This document shows, piece after piece, positions 10,074 through 20,821 of a stretch of DNA of 64,000 nt. This DNA is from Branchipolynoe longqiensis. Its lineage: Eukaryota; Annelida; Polychaeta; Phyllodocida; Polynoidae. A program made the position numbers and the translations under genes. The stretch lies in contig CM059190.1 in assembly GCA_030323885.1 (NCBI GenBank), forward strand, positions 87,420,762-87,484,761, written 5' to 3'. The number at the start of each line of letters is the position of its first letter. The stretch's first letter is position 1. The notes beneath the pieces were generated by a model. The model was not told where the DNA came from, ran no database searches, and saw only the letters and a list, made by a program, of their open reading frames with translations.

Positions 10074-10690
10074 AAGCCTTATTCACACATGGGCATTAAG
10101 TCGCCTCAACTAGTTCGCCTTGTCTAGTTCGGCTCACATTTGCCATGTGGACGCTACGCTGAAGCGAATTAGGGCTAGTTCGCCTCATCTAGTTCGCTTC
10201 AAGTAAACCACGTCGCGAGGGAGTCCAGATGAACCGAACTAGCTTAAGTCGGCCCAAGTTACTAGTGTGAACGGTAGCGGCTTAGATGAGCAGGATTAAG
10301 GATGTCACACGCATGTGCAGTCGAGACCTGAGTTTGTTGACTTTCCGGGCGATCAAAGCGCATATCATATAATTTGGTCTATGAACTGGCTAGAGGTGCA
10401 CAGATATTTTGTTCATCATTTATTTGTAGGTTTTCACTGCCCAGCAGAAGTTTTGACCGTTCCAAAACAATACGATTCAGTCCATACATATCTAGGTCGA
10501 ACCCACACTCTTTCGTGGTGACGTCGACTAACCGAAAACTGGCACTGGTTAGTATGGACTTGCTCATCAGCAGATATCGATTTCCGCCTTAAACCGCCCC
10601 GAATACTGCATGTGTGGACACGACACTAGTTCACCTCATCTAGTTCGCCTTATCTAGTTCGGCCTAAAGTTGTGTGTGTGAACACGGCTT
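10074..10690. mobile_element. MITE, AGCC-GTGTTCACAC family, second copy
   Basis: Same family as 2089-2642. The ends AAGCCTTATTCACACATGGG and GTGTGTGAACACGGCTTAAG are imperfect inverted repeats. Many GTTCGCCT/AGGCGAAC-type repeats sit near both ends. Two open frames at 10315-10592 follow the shared interior and are not considered genes. Confidence 0.7.
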
Positions 10691-11282
10691 AAGACTGATA
10701 GTGATAAGAGTAAAAGTAGGAAGACACTAGATTGACCTAATAGCACATACTGCAAGGCCAATGGTCTATTTATGTCTTGATTCAGATAAAGGAGAAAAAC
10801 TGGTGTGGAAGAAGTAGGCTATAATTTTATTTGTTTATCAAGGCAGACAACTGATAATTGATAACAGTATAGAATAGATTTACATTGGGCCAATAAGAGG
10901 AAACTGAATGAATAACACTTTTGTTTAACAGCCCTTACATTCAGTTTCAATGAGACAGTTTGAAAAAAAACACCCAGCTTTTATTTACCTATCGCAATGC
11001 TTTTTTTTCCTACTGAGACTGCTAAGCCGAAGACCAATTGGTCTGATTTGTGTAATTTCCCAGGCATGGATGTAAAACTAAGCTAACTAGATATATACAG
11101 GAATCCAATATAATACGGCGAGTAATCCTACTAGACTTCATAGGGAACTCAGACATGGTTATAACCAACGGCCCTTGGACTTGGACTTGGTGGAAGCAGA
11201 AATGTTATCCATTGACATTGACATTGTATGATATTGTTGTTATTTTGTTTGTTTATTAATTGAGAAATTTAACTATCATTCA
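10691..11282. other. Region upstream of THG1 without recognised genes
   Basis: AT-rich sequence. No promoter element could be picked with confidence; the true THG1 promoter could lie here or beyond the SINE at 11294-11609. Confidence 0.4.
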
Positions 11283-11293
11283 CAAGTCAAGTG

Positions 11294-11609
11294 TTAGTGT
11301 AGTTGGTTGGTTGTTGGCATTTTACATCCTGGTAACACCGACTTGTGACAGTGCACACTCATGGCGACTTTATTGTACTGCCCCACTGGGAAATCAGGCT
11401 GCCAGTACCATGACCCGATATCCCAATCAGTCACATTATCCTGGAACTGAGCTAACCAGTCCTTGCCCTATCCTATTAATGTCGAGCGGCAAACTAGGAA
11501 GCAAAAAGTATCAATTTTGTAGATCATTGGTTTGACTCGACCGGGAATCGAACTCCCGATCTCCCGCACGGGAGATCTGCGCTTTACCGATTCGGCCACT
11601 GCGTCCGGT
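11294..11609 (-). mobile_element. tRNA-derived SINE (SINE-1), full length, 11-bp TSD
   Basis: The minus strand starts with a tRNA-like head (GGCCGAATCGGTAAAGCGC, then GGGAGTTCGATTCCCGG as B box) followed by the family body with GCGCTCGGCATTATTAGGATAG-type and TGTCACAAGTCGG-type blocks. It is flanked by CAAGTCAAGTG at 11283-11293 and 11610-11620. The best-preserved copy just upstream of THG1. Confidence 0.85.
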
Positions 11610-11734
11610 CAAGTCAAGTGCATGGTTACCAAACTCCTTTGCATCTAGTTACATGGTCAGTTCTTGTAGTGCATGAATGTTGAATAAGAGGACCTAGCTT
11701 ATTTATTAAATGGACACACTTGATTGATTTGCAG

Positions 11735-11919
11735 ATGGTGAGGCAGAGAATACTGCAGATATACAAGAATAGCACTGCGTGTCAACTTAGAAAGTTGCAC
11801 AGAGCTACGACCAACATGGCTAAGAGTAAATTTGAGTATGTGCGAGAGTTTGAGCAAGCAGACAATTGTTTACTAAATTGTTGGATCGTCGTTAGAGTTG
11901 ATGGAAAAGGATTTCACAA
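11735..11919 (+). CDS. THG1L: THG1 coding exon 1
   Basis: Encodes residues 1-61 and two bases of codon 62. It holds the family start motif MAKSKFEYV (ATG at 11816) and the first metal-ligand Asp56 (Asp29 of the core numbering). The donor is CACAA|GTAAGT. An in-frame ATG at 11735 adds 27 N-terminal residues rich in Arg and Lys. Confidence 0.9.
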
Positions 11920-11943
11920 GTAAGTAGATTACTTATACACACG

Positions 11944-12023
<80 letters not shown>

Positions 12024-15000
12024 TGACCAACTTGCTAGACATGCGACTGATTAGTGCAACAGTACTTGTACAACTATGTAGATTTTTAGCTTAGGTTATT
12101 CATGTTGCGGCTAATTCAGTGCGCGGGACCTCTTCTCCACCAGCCCGATGACTCGATACCGCCTTTCTTTCTCACTATGCTAGCTAGCTGCGTTGCCCAC
12201 ACGCCCCCTATCGGCTACTGCTCGAATCTCTGCCCGCTGGCTTATGAGCTGCTCATTTCAGCCACAACACTCAAGCCAACGCATAGTTGCTTGTGGGGTT
12301 GTTTGTAACCTTACGACGGTTACCGGCTGCAGAACTGCAGCAATATAAAAAGGCACCGATAAATGAGTCCGATCTTTGGTTGAAGATTAATCTTCAGTAG
12401 GGACGGTTGTAGAAGCTGGGGGATGTCTTTACTACATTCAAAATGGCGAAGCGTTGGGGCAGCCCTGAATCTCTGGTCCGGCGGTAGCAGAGCACTCGTA
12501 TCCAGTCGACAGCAGCGAGGGTTTAGGAGGAAGGGACGGGCAAAAGGGGGTACAGAGGTTCCAGCGAGAGAAACGATAAGGTACAGTGCCCCACCCAAGC
12601 ACACAAGTCCCCTGGTCAGGGGGAGAAGTATGCCTGGGAGAAGAAAAAAAAGGGGTAGAGTCTAGGAAAGAGAAACGAGGAGAGTTGAGTCAAAGGACCG
12701 TGTCTATTTGCTCTATGGTGACCAACCAGCGAGCCAAAGACACAGACATGGTAAGAGTAGAAAGTGAAATGCTGGCGGGCTCTCCCTCCTGGCACTCTTT
12801 TCAGACATATCAAGGAGGAGCAAGGCCAGCTGAGAGGAGATAGAGAGAGGTGTGGACGAAGTGCGGTCCGGAGTGTGTCTTGCTGCCTCGCTGCGTCTCT
12901 CCCCCCCCCCCCCCTCACACACACATACACACCCACACTATAAGAAACCGGCAAAATGAGTTAAGCGTCCTGGGCCCTACTGAGCTACCAGATAGACTTG
13001 AGCTAACTCGCCTTGAACATTCCGCTTTGAAATAAAAATCCACTATATATACGAGATTGGTTGCGCGTTACTGAATTACATTTAGTTCCTTCCTTAGCTG
13101 CTAGGTGTCTTTCTACTAAATAGAGTGGCTCTACCATGACTCGGGAAAGAGGAGCGAGTTGAACCCTGTTCATCTTTTGCTTTGGCCTTCCCTTCTCGTT
13201 TAAATCTTACAGTTTTTGCTTGATTACTGATTTGATTATTCATTTCCTTGTAACCCTGTAATACCAATAACTCAGTTAAGCACCTGCCATTGAATATTAT
13301 GTTTCCAATATAATAAAGCTCATGTTAAGTAAGATGACATGGAAGTCTTATGCTTTCTTTGCCACCTGAACCTGCACTAATCATATTGGTAAAGGGGCTG
13401 TCACATTAGGGTTTTTTGCGGGAGCATACGGCGGCGTAAGCGCGTTATGTCATATACGCCGCCATACGCTACGCATACGCCGTCATATGCCGATCCTCCA
13501 ACAAGCCTGTTTCCTTGTTCAAAATTGTCAGCGTATGGCAGCGTATGGATCATACGCTGCTCATACGCTAGGCATACGTTATGCATATGCCGGCATAGGT
13601 TACGCATAGGTATGGGGTACGTCGGCATAGGTTGGGCGTACCTGGATTGACACCCGCCGGGTATCTCTTGCGTACCCCCAACGTTCTGTAAAAGTGGTGT
13701 CACACTACGGCGTATGGCGTTAGCGTATCGATTTTCGACCCATACGCTGTCATACGCTTCGCATACGCTATGCATACGCTACGCATATGCTGGCATACGC
13801 CATCATATGCGCGTCCGTCCACAATTTTTTTTGAGCATGCTAAAAAAATGGCGGTGTATGGCTCATACGCTGCTCATATGCTCGACGTATGCTATGCGTA
13901 CGCCGACATAGGTTACGCATAGGTTGGGCGTACGCTGAACTTGTCAATCACAACTGTCAAACCTCATCACAGTACGCCGCGCATAGGTCACGATACGCTT
14001 TGAATATGCTGCCATAGGCTAGGGGTAGGTTAGGCATAGGTTAGGCATAGGCTGGGCATACGCTTCCGATGCCGCTGGGACCTCGTGCGTAGCGTATGAC
14101 AGTGTATGGGTCGTAAACCGCATACGCCGGCATACGCTAACGCCATACGCCGTAATGTGACAGGGCCTTAAAACTGTAAAAGAGCGAGCGATGGTTAAAA
14201 TTGTGCTGTATTTAAGGCAATATTACAATTTTGAATGTAGTCCCATCATCACGCATTCATAACAGGAACAAACAAGAAAGAAAACGAAATGTCAGTAAAA
14301 CTGTATGCATATACATTTGTTCTGATATATGTATATATTTTTTTATAACTTGTATGTATCGTGAGTCACCTCAGATGGAATTCCATATCCATAGGTCGGC
14401 ATAAGCTGACTGGTTACATATGGGAAACTAGCGAGACGAATGGTTATGATGCTCGTCTTAGAATGGCAGCAGTGTGGGTTCGAGTCCTGTTCTAGGCTTA
14501 GGGTTCCCATTATTTGTCTGCGACTCCTCCACCTCACATAACATTTGTTTAGAACGGGGTCTTGGCCATATTATAACCTATCTTTGTATTCTTCACCAGT
14601 AATATCAAATGTAATGTTGTTTTCTATTATTTGATAGATTTTCAGAGGCACACAACTTTGTTAAGCCTAATGATGATCGATCAATCAAGTTAATGTCGCA
14701 GTCTGCGGAGCGGGTGATGAGGGAGTTCAGAGATATAGTGGTGGCGTATGGACAGAGTGACGAGTACAGCTTCGTCTTTAAGAAGAAAACAGATACATAC
14801 AAACGAAGAGCTAGGTAATATTCCTAAGTCCTTTGCAAATATTAACTTCTCTCTTTATTTCAAGATATATTGATAACTTTTAAAATCGCCAATTCATTAT
14901 ATGTAATTCTAGAGACAACGAAATATGATGCCCATTTTCTTTTGTAAAAGGGTTCAATACTTTTCTTGTACACGACTTTTGAACCTAGAATGAGTCTTGC

Positions 15001-15899
15001 AAATGCTTCTCATTTTAAAGGAAATCAGCAAGTGTGTTAGTGAGTGAGCGCTTTAGTATTTGTATCATTGTGTTTACTGATATGATGTTAGATGTTGCCA
15101 CGACGCAAAACTCCAACATCATTGTATCTAATCCTCAACAGGGAGAGAAAGTAAATTAACTTGTATTCTTTTGTTACAAAAAATATATGCTTTCACGCAT
15201 AAAGTGCTATAAAATGTTACCCTAATCCTAAACGTGTAATCTTAAAAATGGAGTCGAATGCATTCAAATTATATTGTTGGTTGACAAAAAATATTCTTTT
15301 CCTTAATGTTATCATGTACAAAGTGCTCTGGGAAATATTAAAAATTCGAATCCCAAACTTCTCATCTTTAGAGGGAAGACATTAAAATTAATCCGCCACT
15401 GGGGAGAGAGAGAGCGGGTGAGGGAAAGAGACAGATACAGATAGAGAAATAGAAAGGCGGCAAGAGAGACTCAGGCAGACAAGCGAGAGAGAGACAGATA
15501 GAGACAGACACACACAACATTTGTCTTTCCTTCGATGTTTACCATGTCCAAAGTGCACTGAAAGAGAAAACGGAAGGAAGTCATTTAAGAATAAATTTAA
15601 AATAGGAAAAAATGATCGCGTTTGAAATAAACCTGAAGTGGCGTGAATTGACTTTTCCGTTGATTCCATGTGACCCAGTAAGCTGATGACGACCGTGGTG
15701 TCGATGTTTGCCTCTTCCTTCGTGTACCACTGGAAGGACCACTTCGGCGACGTCCCGCTCCTTTACCCGCCCGCCTTTGACTCGCGGGTCGTCCTGTACC
15801 CGACCGACCAGAACCTGCGCGACTATCTCAGCTGGCGACAGGCCGACTGTGAGTAGGCTGCAGCTACGGGGCGGCCAGTCAGCCTCCCCCCCCCCCCCA

Positions 15900-15934
<35 letters not shown>

Positions 15935-18710
15935 TTTTTTTTTTTTTTTGTTGGTAAATGATCATTTTATTCAGCGAATAAGGGTTGTTTGGGGTGGGTT
16001 TTTTTTCAGTGCCAAGCCACTGGTCTTCCGGCCATATCATATTACATTCATTCACGTTTATAATAGAGTATAAAATCAACAAGAGTGATACAAAGAAAAA
16101 AATACATTCATTCACGTTTATAATAGTCTAAAATCAACAAGAGTTTGATACAAAGGAAAAATAATAATGGAAAAAAAACAAGAATAGTGCTGTTAGTAGT
16201 TACCCAACAGCATTGAGAGATAACCGGGTGTACATTTTATATTATCAGTGTCAAGGTTATGGTAACATTGTACTAATATATTAATTGTATTGGAACTAAA
16301 TAAATAAGGGTTGTTCTCAGAAACTGGGTAGGTCTACCACATGTTTGATTTCAATGTTACATTGTTAATGATTAAGCTTCTTTCTTCTTTTTTTTGAGGG
16401 TATTAAGTCAAATAGTTATTGTTGCCTCTGTGTATTAAGTATCTTAGCAATACTACATGTATTTAATATATCCCATCCCACAAGGTGTATCCAAAATGCG
16501 CTTATATATTTTGTGCTAAATTAAATAGTGAAAATTGTCATGGGGAAGGGGACGTGGTCAAAATGGATGAATTACAATTCGCCCTGCGCGTTTGATATCT
16601 TGCAGGCCACATTAACAATATGTACAACACCTGCTTCTGGTGTTTAGTACAAGACGCCGGTATGTCAACAAGGGAAGCACAGGACCGCCTAAAGGTAAAT
16701 AATGCATGTATTTTAAATACCTTTAAACTTACCCAGTGCTCGTAGTGTCTCAAATTAAGATATATTTAGTCAACTCCATAATGAATTGATTGCATTTGCA
16801 ACAAACTAGCATAACTTTCTTAAAACAAAAGAAAATGGAATGCGGCATTGTGGAAATAATCCTAATTTGCCATTTGAATCAAGTCAAAGAAGCCAGTCTA
16901 AAAGTTGGAATGGGATAACAAAAAATATATGTATGTATAGTTTAATTGTTTGGGTTTGAGTAATTTCGATTAGTTAAACAAGTTTCCAACGCTTCCTTTT
17001 CATAATGATACATGTGATTATGTATGTTGTATGTATGTATGCATGCATGCATGAAACCATGTCCCGTCCTGCTATGACCTTAGATGTTGCCAGTACGTAA
17101 AACTCCACTAACCATGCATGGATGTATACATGTATATTTATGTATGTGTCTTGGTAGGTAAATCAGATGTTCGTCTTTTGCTTCTTTTTCACAGGGAACC
17201 CTGTCCAGGGATAAAAACGAGCTGCTATTCTCGCAGTTCAACATAAACTACAATAACATTCCAGAATTATACCGAAAAGGAACTACTATCATCAAGGAAA
17301 AGGTGAGTCATCACAATTGGCAATAGTGGCATTACTGACCAAAATAATATTAATTAGCGTTGGTGATTTGTACTGGAATGGAGGGATGGTAGTTCAATTC
17401 CAACAATTCTTCATTCTAGTTAGAGATAGGGAAGTGAGGCAGTGGGGTTACTTTAAAAAAAAAAAAGTTATTGAATGTATATGTATAAGTTTTACACCAC
17501 TACCTTTAAACACCAGGTGTCGCCGTGCCAAACACAGGAACTACACCGTCAAGTCCCACTAGAGAAGCTAACAAGTTTTTCAGCAACAAAATAAACTATT
17601 TAAAAAAAGGTTATAAATTGACATTTCTATTGGATTCAGAATCCAGTCAAAAAGTCTTATAAATTGACATTTGTCTGAAAGGTCTATTGTAGGAGAAACC
17701 AGTCGAAATGTATGTTATAAATTGACATTTCTCTACATCCTAAAATATGGGAATACTAAAGTCTGTTGAAGGAGAAACCAGTCAAAGAGTATATTATAAA
17801 TTGACATTTGTCTAAATCCTAGAATACGAGAATCCTAAAATCTATTGAATGAGAAACCAATCAAAAAGCATATTATAAATTGACCTTTGTATAAATATTA
17901 CAATACGGGAATACTTAACATATATTGAATTATACATTACAAACAACAACCAAGTAATATGTGTAACTGATCCTTCCTGATCCTAAGCCTCGTTTTCGCA
18001 AAAATTTTAAGAATCTAGGAAATACTTCAATTTGCAAGTTAGGTCTACTACAATTAAGATGTTAATTATTAATTACTGTGCTAAATAGTGTTGTACGTGG
18101 TAAAAGGTTGTGATAATTAACAGTTTAGAATGACACATGGTCTATTGAATAGTACGGCCGGGGGGGGGGGGGATAAACACTTCTGATCTGATCGTGTAGT
18201 TTCTAGGTTTGCCACTGTGGCGCCACCTTAATGAAGCCGAGTTGATCATGTAGTTCTTAAAGAGACCATAGGTGGCTTAGTGGGGGGGGGGGGGGGGGGT
18301 CGGTTAGCACCATGTTTAACCGCCTCAATTAGTGGTTCGGTCCCCAGCTGACTCAAACTAATGACTTGAATATCCACACTGGCCCTCAGCATTATTAGAA
18401 TGATTGACATAAGGAACGGTGGAAATAGGAAGAACCGATTCTGTGCAATTGAAAAGCTCACTGCAAGATGGCTATAGAACAGCGTTAACCCATCGTGAAT
18501 TGAACCTACGTTTAATTGAGTGCCATGATTTGTAGACACTTACCTACTGTTGCTTCTTTGCAGATGGAAGAAGAGGCGAGCCGGATTGTCGGAGAAGGGG
18601 ATAGTGCAAAGACAATTAAATATGTGAAGTCATACAACAAACTAAGTACGCTACACTGTGATATAATAGGGAAGCAGTTCTGGGAGGAACATCCGGGACT
18701 GTTAGGTTAA
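11735..18710 (+). CDS. THG1L: tRNA-His guanylyltransferase (THG1/THG1L), six-exon gene
   Basis: The product adds the extra 5' guanosine to tRNA-His, working in the reverse 3'-5' polymerase direction; this G-1 is the identity element for histidyl-tRNA synthetase. Coding exons are 11735-11919, 14638-14814, 15679-15848, 16606-16694, 17195-17302 and 18564-18710. All junctions are GT-AG and the phases agree, giving 876 nt (291 aa plus stop), close to the ~298 aa of vertebrate THG1L. The conserved core starts at Met28 ([13 protein letters not shown]). Counted from Met28, the metal-binding Asp29 (VRVDGKGF) and Asp76-Glu77 (GQSDEYSF) fall at exactly the positions known for human THG1. Exon 4 carries HINNMYN. 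The first 27 residues are basic and could be a mitochondrial presequence. The first ATG directly follows an AG (TTTGCAG|ATGG), so an upstream untranslated exon is possible; Met28 is the alternative start. No disabling change was seen. Confidence 0.95.
11940..12021. repeat. (CA)n microsatellite in THG1 intron 1
   Basis: About 40 CA units starting 20 bp after the exon 1 donor. Confidence 0.95.
12102..13080 (+). mobile_element. LTR-like GC-rich insertion in THG1 intron 1
   Basis: A roughly 1-kb GC-rich block contains CAATATAAAAAGGCACC (TATA-like, ~12341) and AATAAAAATC (poly(A)-like, ~13031) in the order expected of a solo LTR. A 60-bp piece (GCAAGGCCAGC-GAGAGGAG, GGACGAAGTGCGGTCCGGA, 12799-12870) recurs at 42188-42262, so at least part is repetitive. 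Clear TG...CA ends and a target duplication could not be fixed. The open frame at 12423-12665 is arginine-rich and unrecognised. Confidence 0.35.
13393..14168. mobile_element. PIF/Harbinger-type MITE with dense CATACGC motif array
   Basis: The ends AGGGGCTGTCACATTA and TAATGTGACAGGGCCT are inverted repeats. They are flanked by TAA at 13390-13392 and 14169-14171, the 3-bp target duplication expected of PIF/Harbinger. The interior is packed with CATACGC/GCGTATG words in both orientations. It lies within THG1 intron 1. The frames inside it are motif artefacts. Confidence 0.8.
14420..14500 (+). repeat. tRNA-like SINE-2 head fragment
   Basis: AATGGTTATGATGCTCGTCT followed by GTGGGTTCGAGTCCTG resembles A- and B-box spacing. 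It matches the heads at 42720, 48705 and 49530. In intron 1 of THG1. Confidence 0.5.
14638..14814 (+). CDS. THG1L: THG1 coding exon 2
   Basis: The acceptor is TTTGATAG|ATTTTC and the donor is GCTAG|GTAATA. The exon encodes the HNFVKPND stretch and the [13 protein letters not shown] motif with the catalytic Asp103-Glu104 pair. Phase: completes a codon with one base and ends two bases into the next. Confidence 0.93.
15403..15515. repeat. GA-rich low-complexity tract
   Basis: Purine-rich GAGAGA/GACAGA sequence in THG1 intron 2. Confidence 0.8.
15679..15848 (+). CDS. THG1L: THG1 coding exon 3 (GC-rich)
   Basis: The acceptor is GACCCAG|TAAGC and the donor is GACT|GTGAG. It encodes the [19 protein letters not shown] helix region and the DYLSWRQAD motif. 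Unlike the other exons it strongly prefers C or G at third positions (TTC, GTG, TAC, GAC, CTC). It is followed at once by a poly-C/CT/poly-T tract in the intron. Confidence 0.93.
15886..15949. repeat. Poly-C / (CT)n / poly-T tract
   Basis: Fourteen C, then about 14 CT units, then ~24 T, starting 37 bp after THG1 exon 3. Tandem 59-bp duplication (AATACATTCATTCACG units) follows at 16037-16160. Confidence 0.9.
16606..16694 (+). CDS. THG1L: THG1 coding exon 4
   Basis: The acceptor is CTTGCAG|GCCAC and the donor is CTAAAG|GTAAAT. It encodes the conserved [12 protein letters not shown] block and the REAQDRLK helix. Eighty-nine bases, ending on a codon boundary. Confidence 0.93.
17195..17302 (+). 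CDS. THG1L: THG1 coding exon 5
   Basis: The acceptor is TTTTTCACAG|GGAACC and the donor is GAAAAG|GTGAGT. It encodes the [12 protein letters not shown] and [14 protein letters not shown] motifs typical of the C-terminal part of Thg1. Thirty-six whole codons. Confidence 0.93.
17606..17960. repeat. ~80-85 bp tandem repeat in THG1 intron 5
   Basis: Five diverged units each begin with TTATAAATTGACATTT and most contain GAGAAACCAGTCAAA. Not coding. Confidence 0.8.
18159..18299. repeat. Two poly-G runs in THG1 intron 5
   Basis: G runs at 18160-18172 and 18282-18299. A degenerate SINE-1 piece (CAGCATTATTAGAATGA) follows at 18330-18440. Confidence 0.8.
18564..18710 (+). CDS. THG1L: THG1 coding exon 6 and stop
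   Basis: The acceptor is TTCTTTGCAG|ATGGAA. The exon begins with an acidic linker and ends with the conserved [18 protein letters not shown] tail and a TAA at 18708. The linker is shorter and less basic than in vertebrates, which is normal for a variable region. Confidence 0.92.
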   Translation: MEEEASRIVGEGDSAKTIKYVKSYNKLSTLHCDIIGKQFWEEHPGLLG

Positions 18711-18739
18711 GAATTGAAGGTGTGGCTCCTTTAACGGAA

Positions 18740-18745
18740 ATTAAA
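18740..18745 (+). terminator. Candidate THG1 poly(A) signal (ATTAAA)
   Basis: ATTAAA lies 30 bp after the THG1 stop codon, followed by AT-rich and T-rich sequence. It is the first recognisable poly(A) hexamer variant downstream of the gene. Confidence 0.5.
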
Positions 18746-18749
18746 GAAA

Positions 18750-19620
18750 TATATATTTCCTATCTGCATGTGTTTTTTTAATTTAATCTCAAGGATGGAA
18801 TTATGAATAATCTGGTTGCAAAACATACTGTGCCAAAACTATCATGTTGTCTTCAGCCTTTTTTATTCTTTGTTCAATATATTATCTATATTTGGATATC
18901 CTGTTGCACTCTTCTCCGTGTCGTTCCTTATCCGAATCAACTGATTAAAGCATTTTTTATTAAAGAGACCCTGGCATTTTGGCGCGCTTAGCTATGCGCA
19001 TTTCTACACCAGGTGGTGCATGGGATGTTCCACTAGTTCCCAGTTCTCCCACAGGTGGTGCATGGTATCAACTTGTGCTTACCTCAGTGACCCAGTTTAG
19101 GTTTTATGGAGCGCAGTGTTGCCAACCTGGAGGTACTGAGAATCCTTGAGGTTTTGCCTTGTGGGTGTGGAACCTGAGTGGCAGTAGACAAGCTTTCTAG
19201 GGGGGTCCATGAGTATGCCCCCCAGAAACGTTTATATTTTATATTTTTCAATGGACTATTTGAGGGCATTTCCAAAGGGTTATAGGCTGTTATTTTAGTA
19301 TATGTATTACATGATATTTACTTGTATTCAATCAAAAGTACACTGTAGTACAGGGTTTGAATTAGATTCATAATTTGAATGTTTGGACCCCTTTGACAAT
19401 TTTAGTAGGTTACCTATCTATGCACACCAGACCAGGTAAATACCATGAGGTGACCTGAAGCCACACATACTGGCCGTATTCGATTAACACAACCCGCAAG
19501 TGGAGTCGACAAAAACAAGTGCCATGTGAAAAAAGTCCTGAGCTGCTATGCAGCTCTGCGAATTAGCAGAAGAATGCTTGCTATTCGCAGAGCTGCTTTG
19601 CTCTGCGAAATAGCAGAAGA
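18750..19620. other. No recognised gene downstream of THG1
   Basis: AT-rich sequence. CAGGTGGTGCATGG occurs twice (19010, 19053). AATTAGCAGAAGAATG and GCAGAGCTG repeat at 19558-19645 as a small imperfect direct or inverted pair. Confidence 0.45.
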
Positions 19621-19644
19621 ATGATTACTATTCGCAGAGCTGAG

Positions 19645-19935
19645 GTCGGATAAAGTCAAGTCGGGTGAAGTAAAGTCGGATGAGGTAAAGTCAGGTTAGA
19701 TAAAGTCGAGTCAGATAAAGTCGGGTCTGGTAAAGTAAAGTCGGGTCTGGTAAAGTCAGGTCGAGTAAAGTCAAGTCGGGTAAAGTCAGGTCGGCTAAAA
19801 TCAGGTCGGCTAAAGTCGGGTTGGGTAAAGTCAGGTCGGGTAAAGTCAAGTCATGTAAAGTCAAGTTGGGTAAAGTCGGGTCGGGTTGGGTAAAGTCAGG
19901 TCGGGTCAAGTCAAGTCAAGTAAAGTCAGGTCAGT
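19645..19935. repeat. TAAAGTCGGGTCGG minisatellite
   Basis: About 25 imperfect units of 10-15 bp (TAAAGTCRGGTCGGG). A 25-bp piece recurs at 20274 and a similar GCAAAGTCGGG array at 53945-53995. The minus-strand open frame through it (TLPDLTLPDLTL...) is repeat-driven. Confidence 0.9.
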
Positions 19936-19936
19936 T

Positions 19937-20272
19937 AAAGTTGCATAATCCGATGAAAACCAAAACAATTATCTAGATTTGATTCTACATATCTAACCTT
20001 GATACTGGTGCACTTATTAATCATTTGTCGCCACATAGAAGGGAGCACTGGGACAATTTAATAGAACCTGTTGCTACGGAAGCCTATAGTATCAGAGTTG
20101 TGGCATACTTGCCTAAATTAATTTGTCATGGTTGCACTTAAAATATCTCCAAAGTTAGCAATTTAAAATGAAAGTTACTTTAAACTAAAGTAAGGTAGAT
20201 TATAACAATCAATTTAATATATTTATCTTAGAAATTGACAGGAACTCAAATCCATCGGACTATGCAACGTTA
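19937..20272 (-). mobile_element. MITE, TIR TTAAAGTTGCATAGTCCGATG
   Basis: The left end TTAAAGTTGCATAATCCGATG and right end CATCGGACTATGCAACGTTAA are inverted repeats. The interior matches 32766-33115 and 43139-43479 in reverse orientation. Confidence 0.75.
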
Positions 20273-20821
20273 AGGTCAGGCCGGGTAAAGTCAGGTCAGG
20301 TACGCGAATGGACACGCCCAGTACAGCCACCTTCCACTTGTGGGCGATAATAGAGTTGTTACAGACACAACTAAGTCAAATTGTTCCATACTATGATTTC
20401 TAACTGAAAAACATAGTAAACCATAGCATAAAATATTAGGGATTGGATTTTAGTTGGATTTATATGGAACCAACTCATATTAAAGGCAAGAAATTGAAAG
20501 AAAACGTGATTAATTCCATTTACGTTTTGACATCATGACTCTCCGGGATTCGCCGCCTCGAACCCATGAAAGCAGCTAATAGGGTCCGGTCTATAGGTGT
20601 ATCATCTAATCCTTATGACAATATATAGCATGATATATTAACATATTTCAGTAATCTTCAAAATGATATACCCAGGAGATGTCCTAGAACATGATGTAGG
20701 CTTAGATAAATAACTGCCTCAATCTATGTGATGTTAATATAAAAATAATGCCAAAAACTGTACTTGACAAGACAGGTACAAAGTGCACTGCTCAGATAGT
20801 AGACTGAATATGAACACCAGG
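20273..20821. other. No recognised gene
   Basis: AT-rich unique-looking sequence between the minisatellite/MITE and the nested element; nothing supported. Confidence 0.5.

Noticed and set aside
12423..12665. Arginine-rich 80-residue protein in THG1 intron 1
   Set aside because: No conserved pattern, lies in an LTR-like repetitive block, and competing frames of similar length exist on both strands.
19691..19909. Leucine/proline/threonine repeat protein
   Set aside because: Translation of the TAAAGTCGGG minisatellite.
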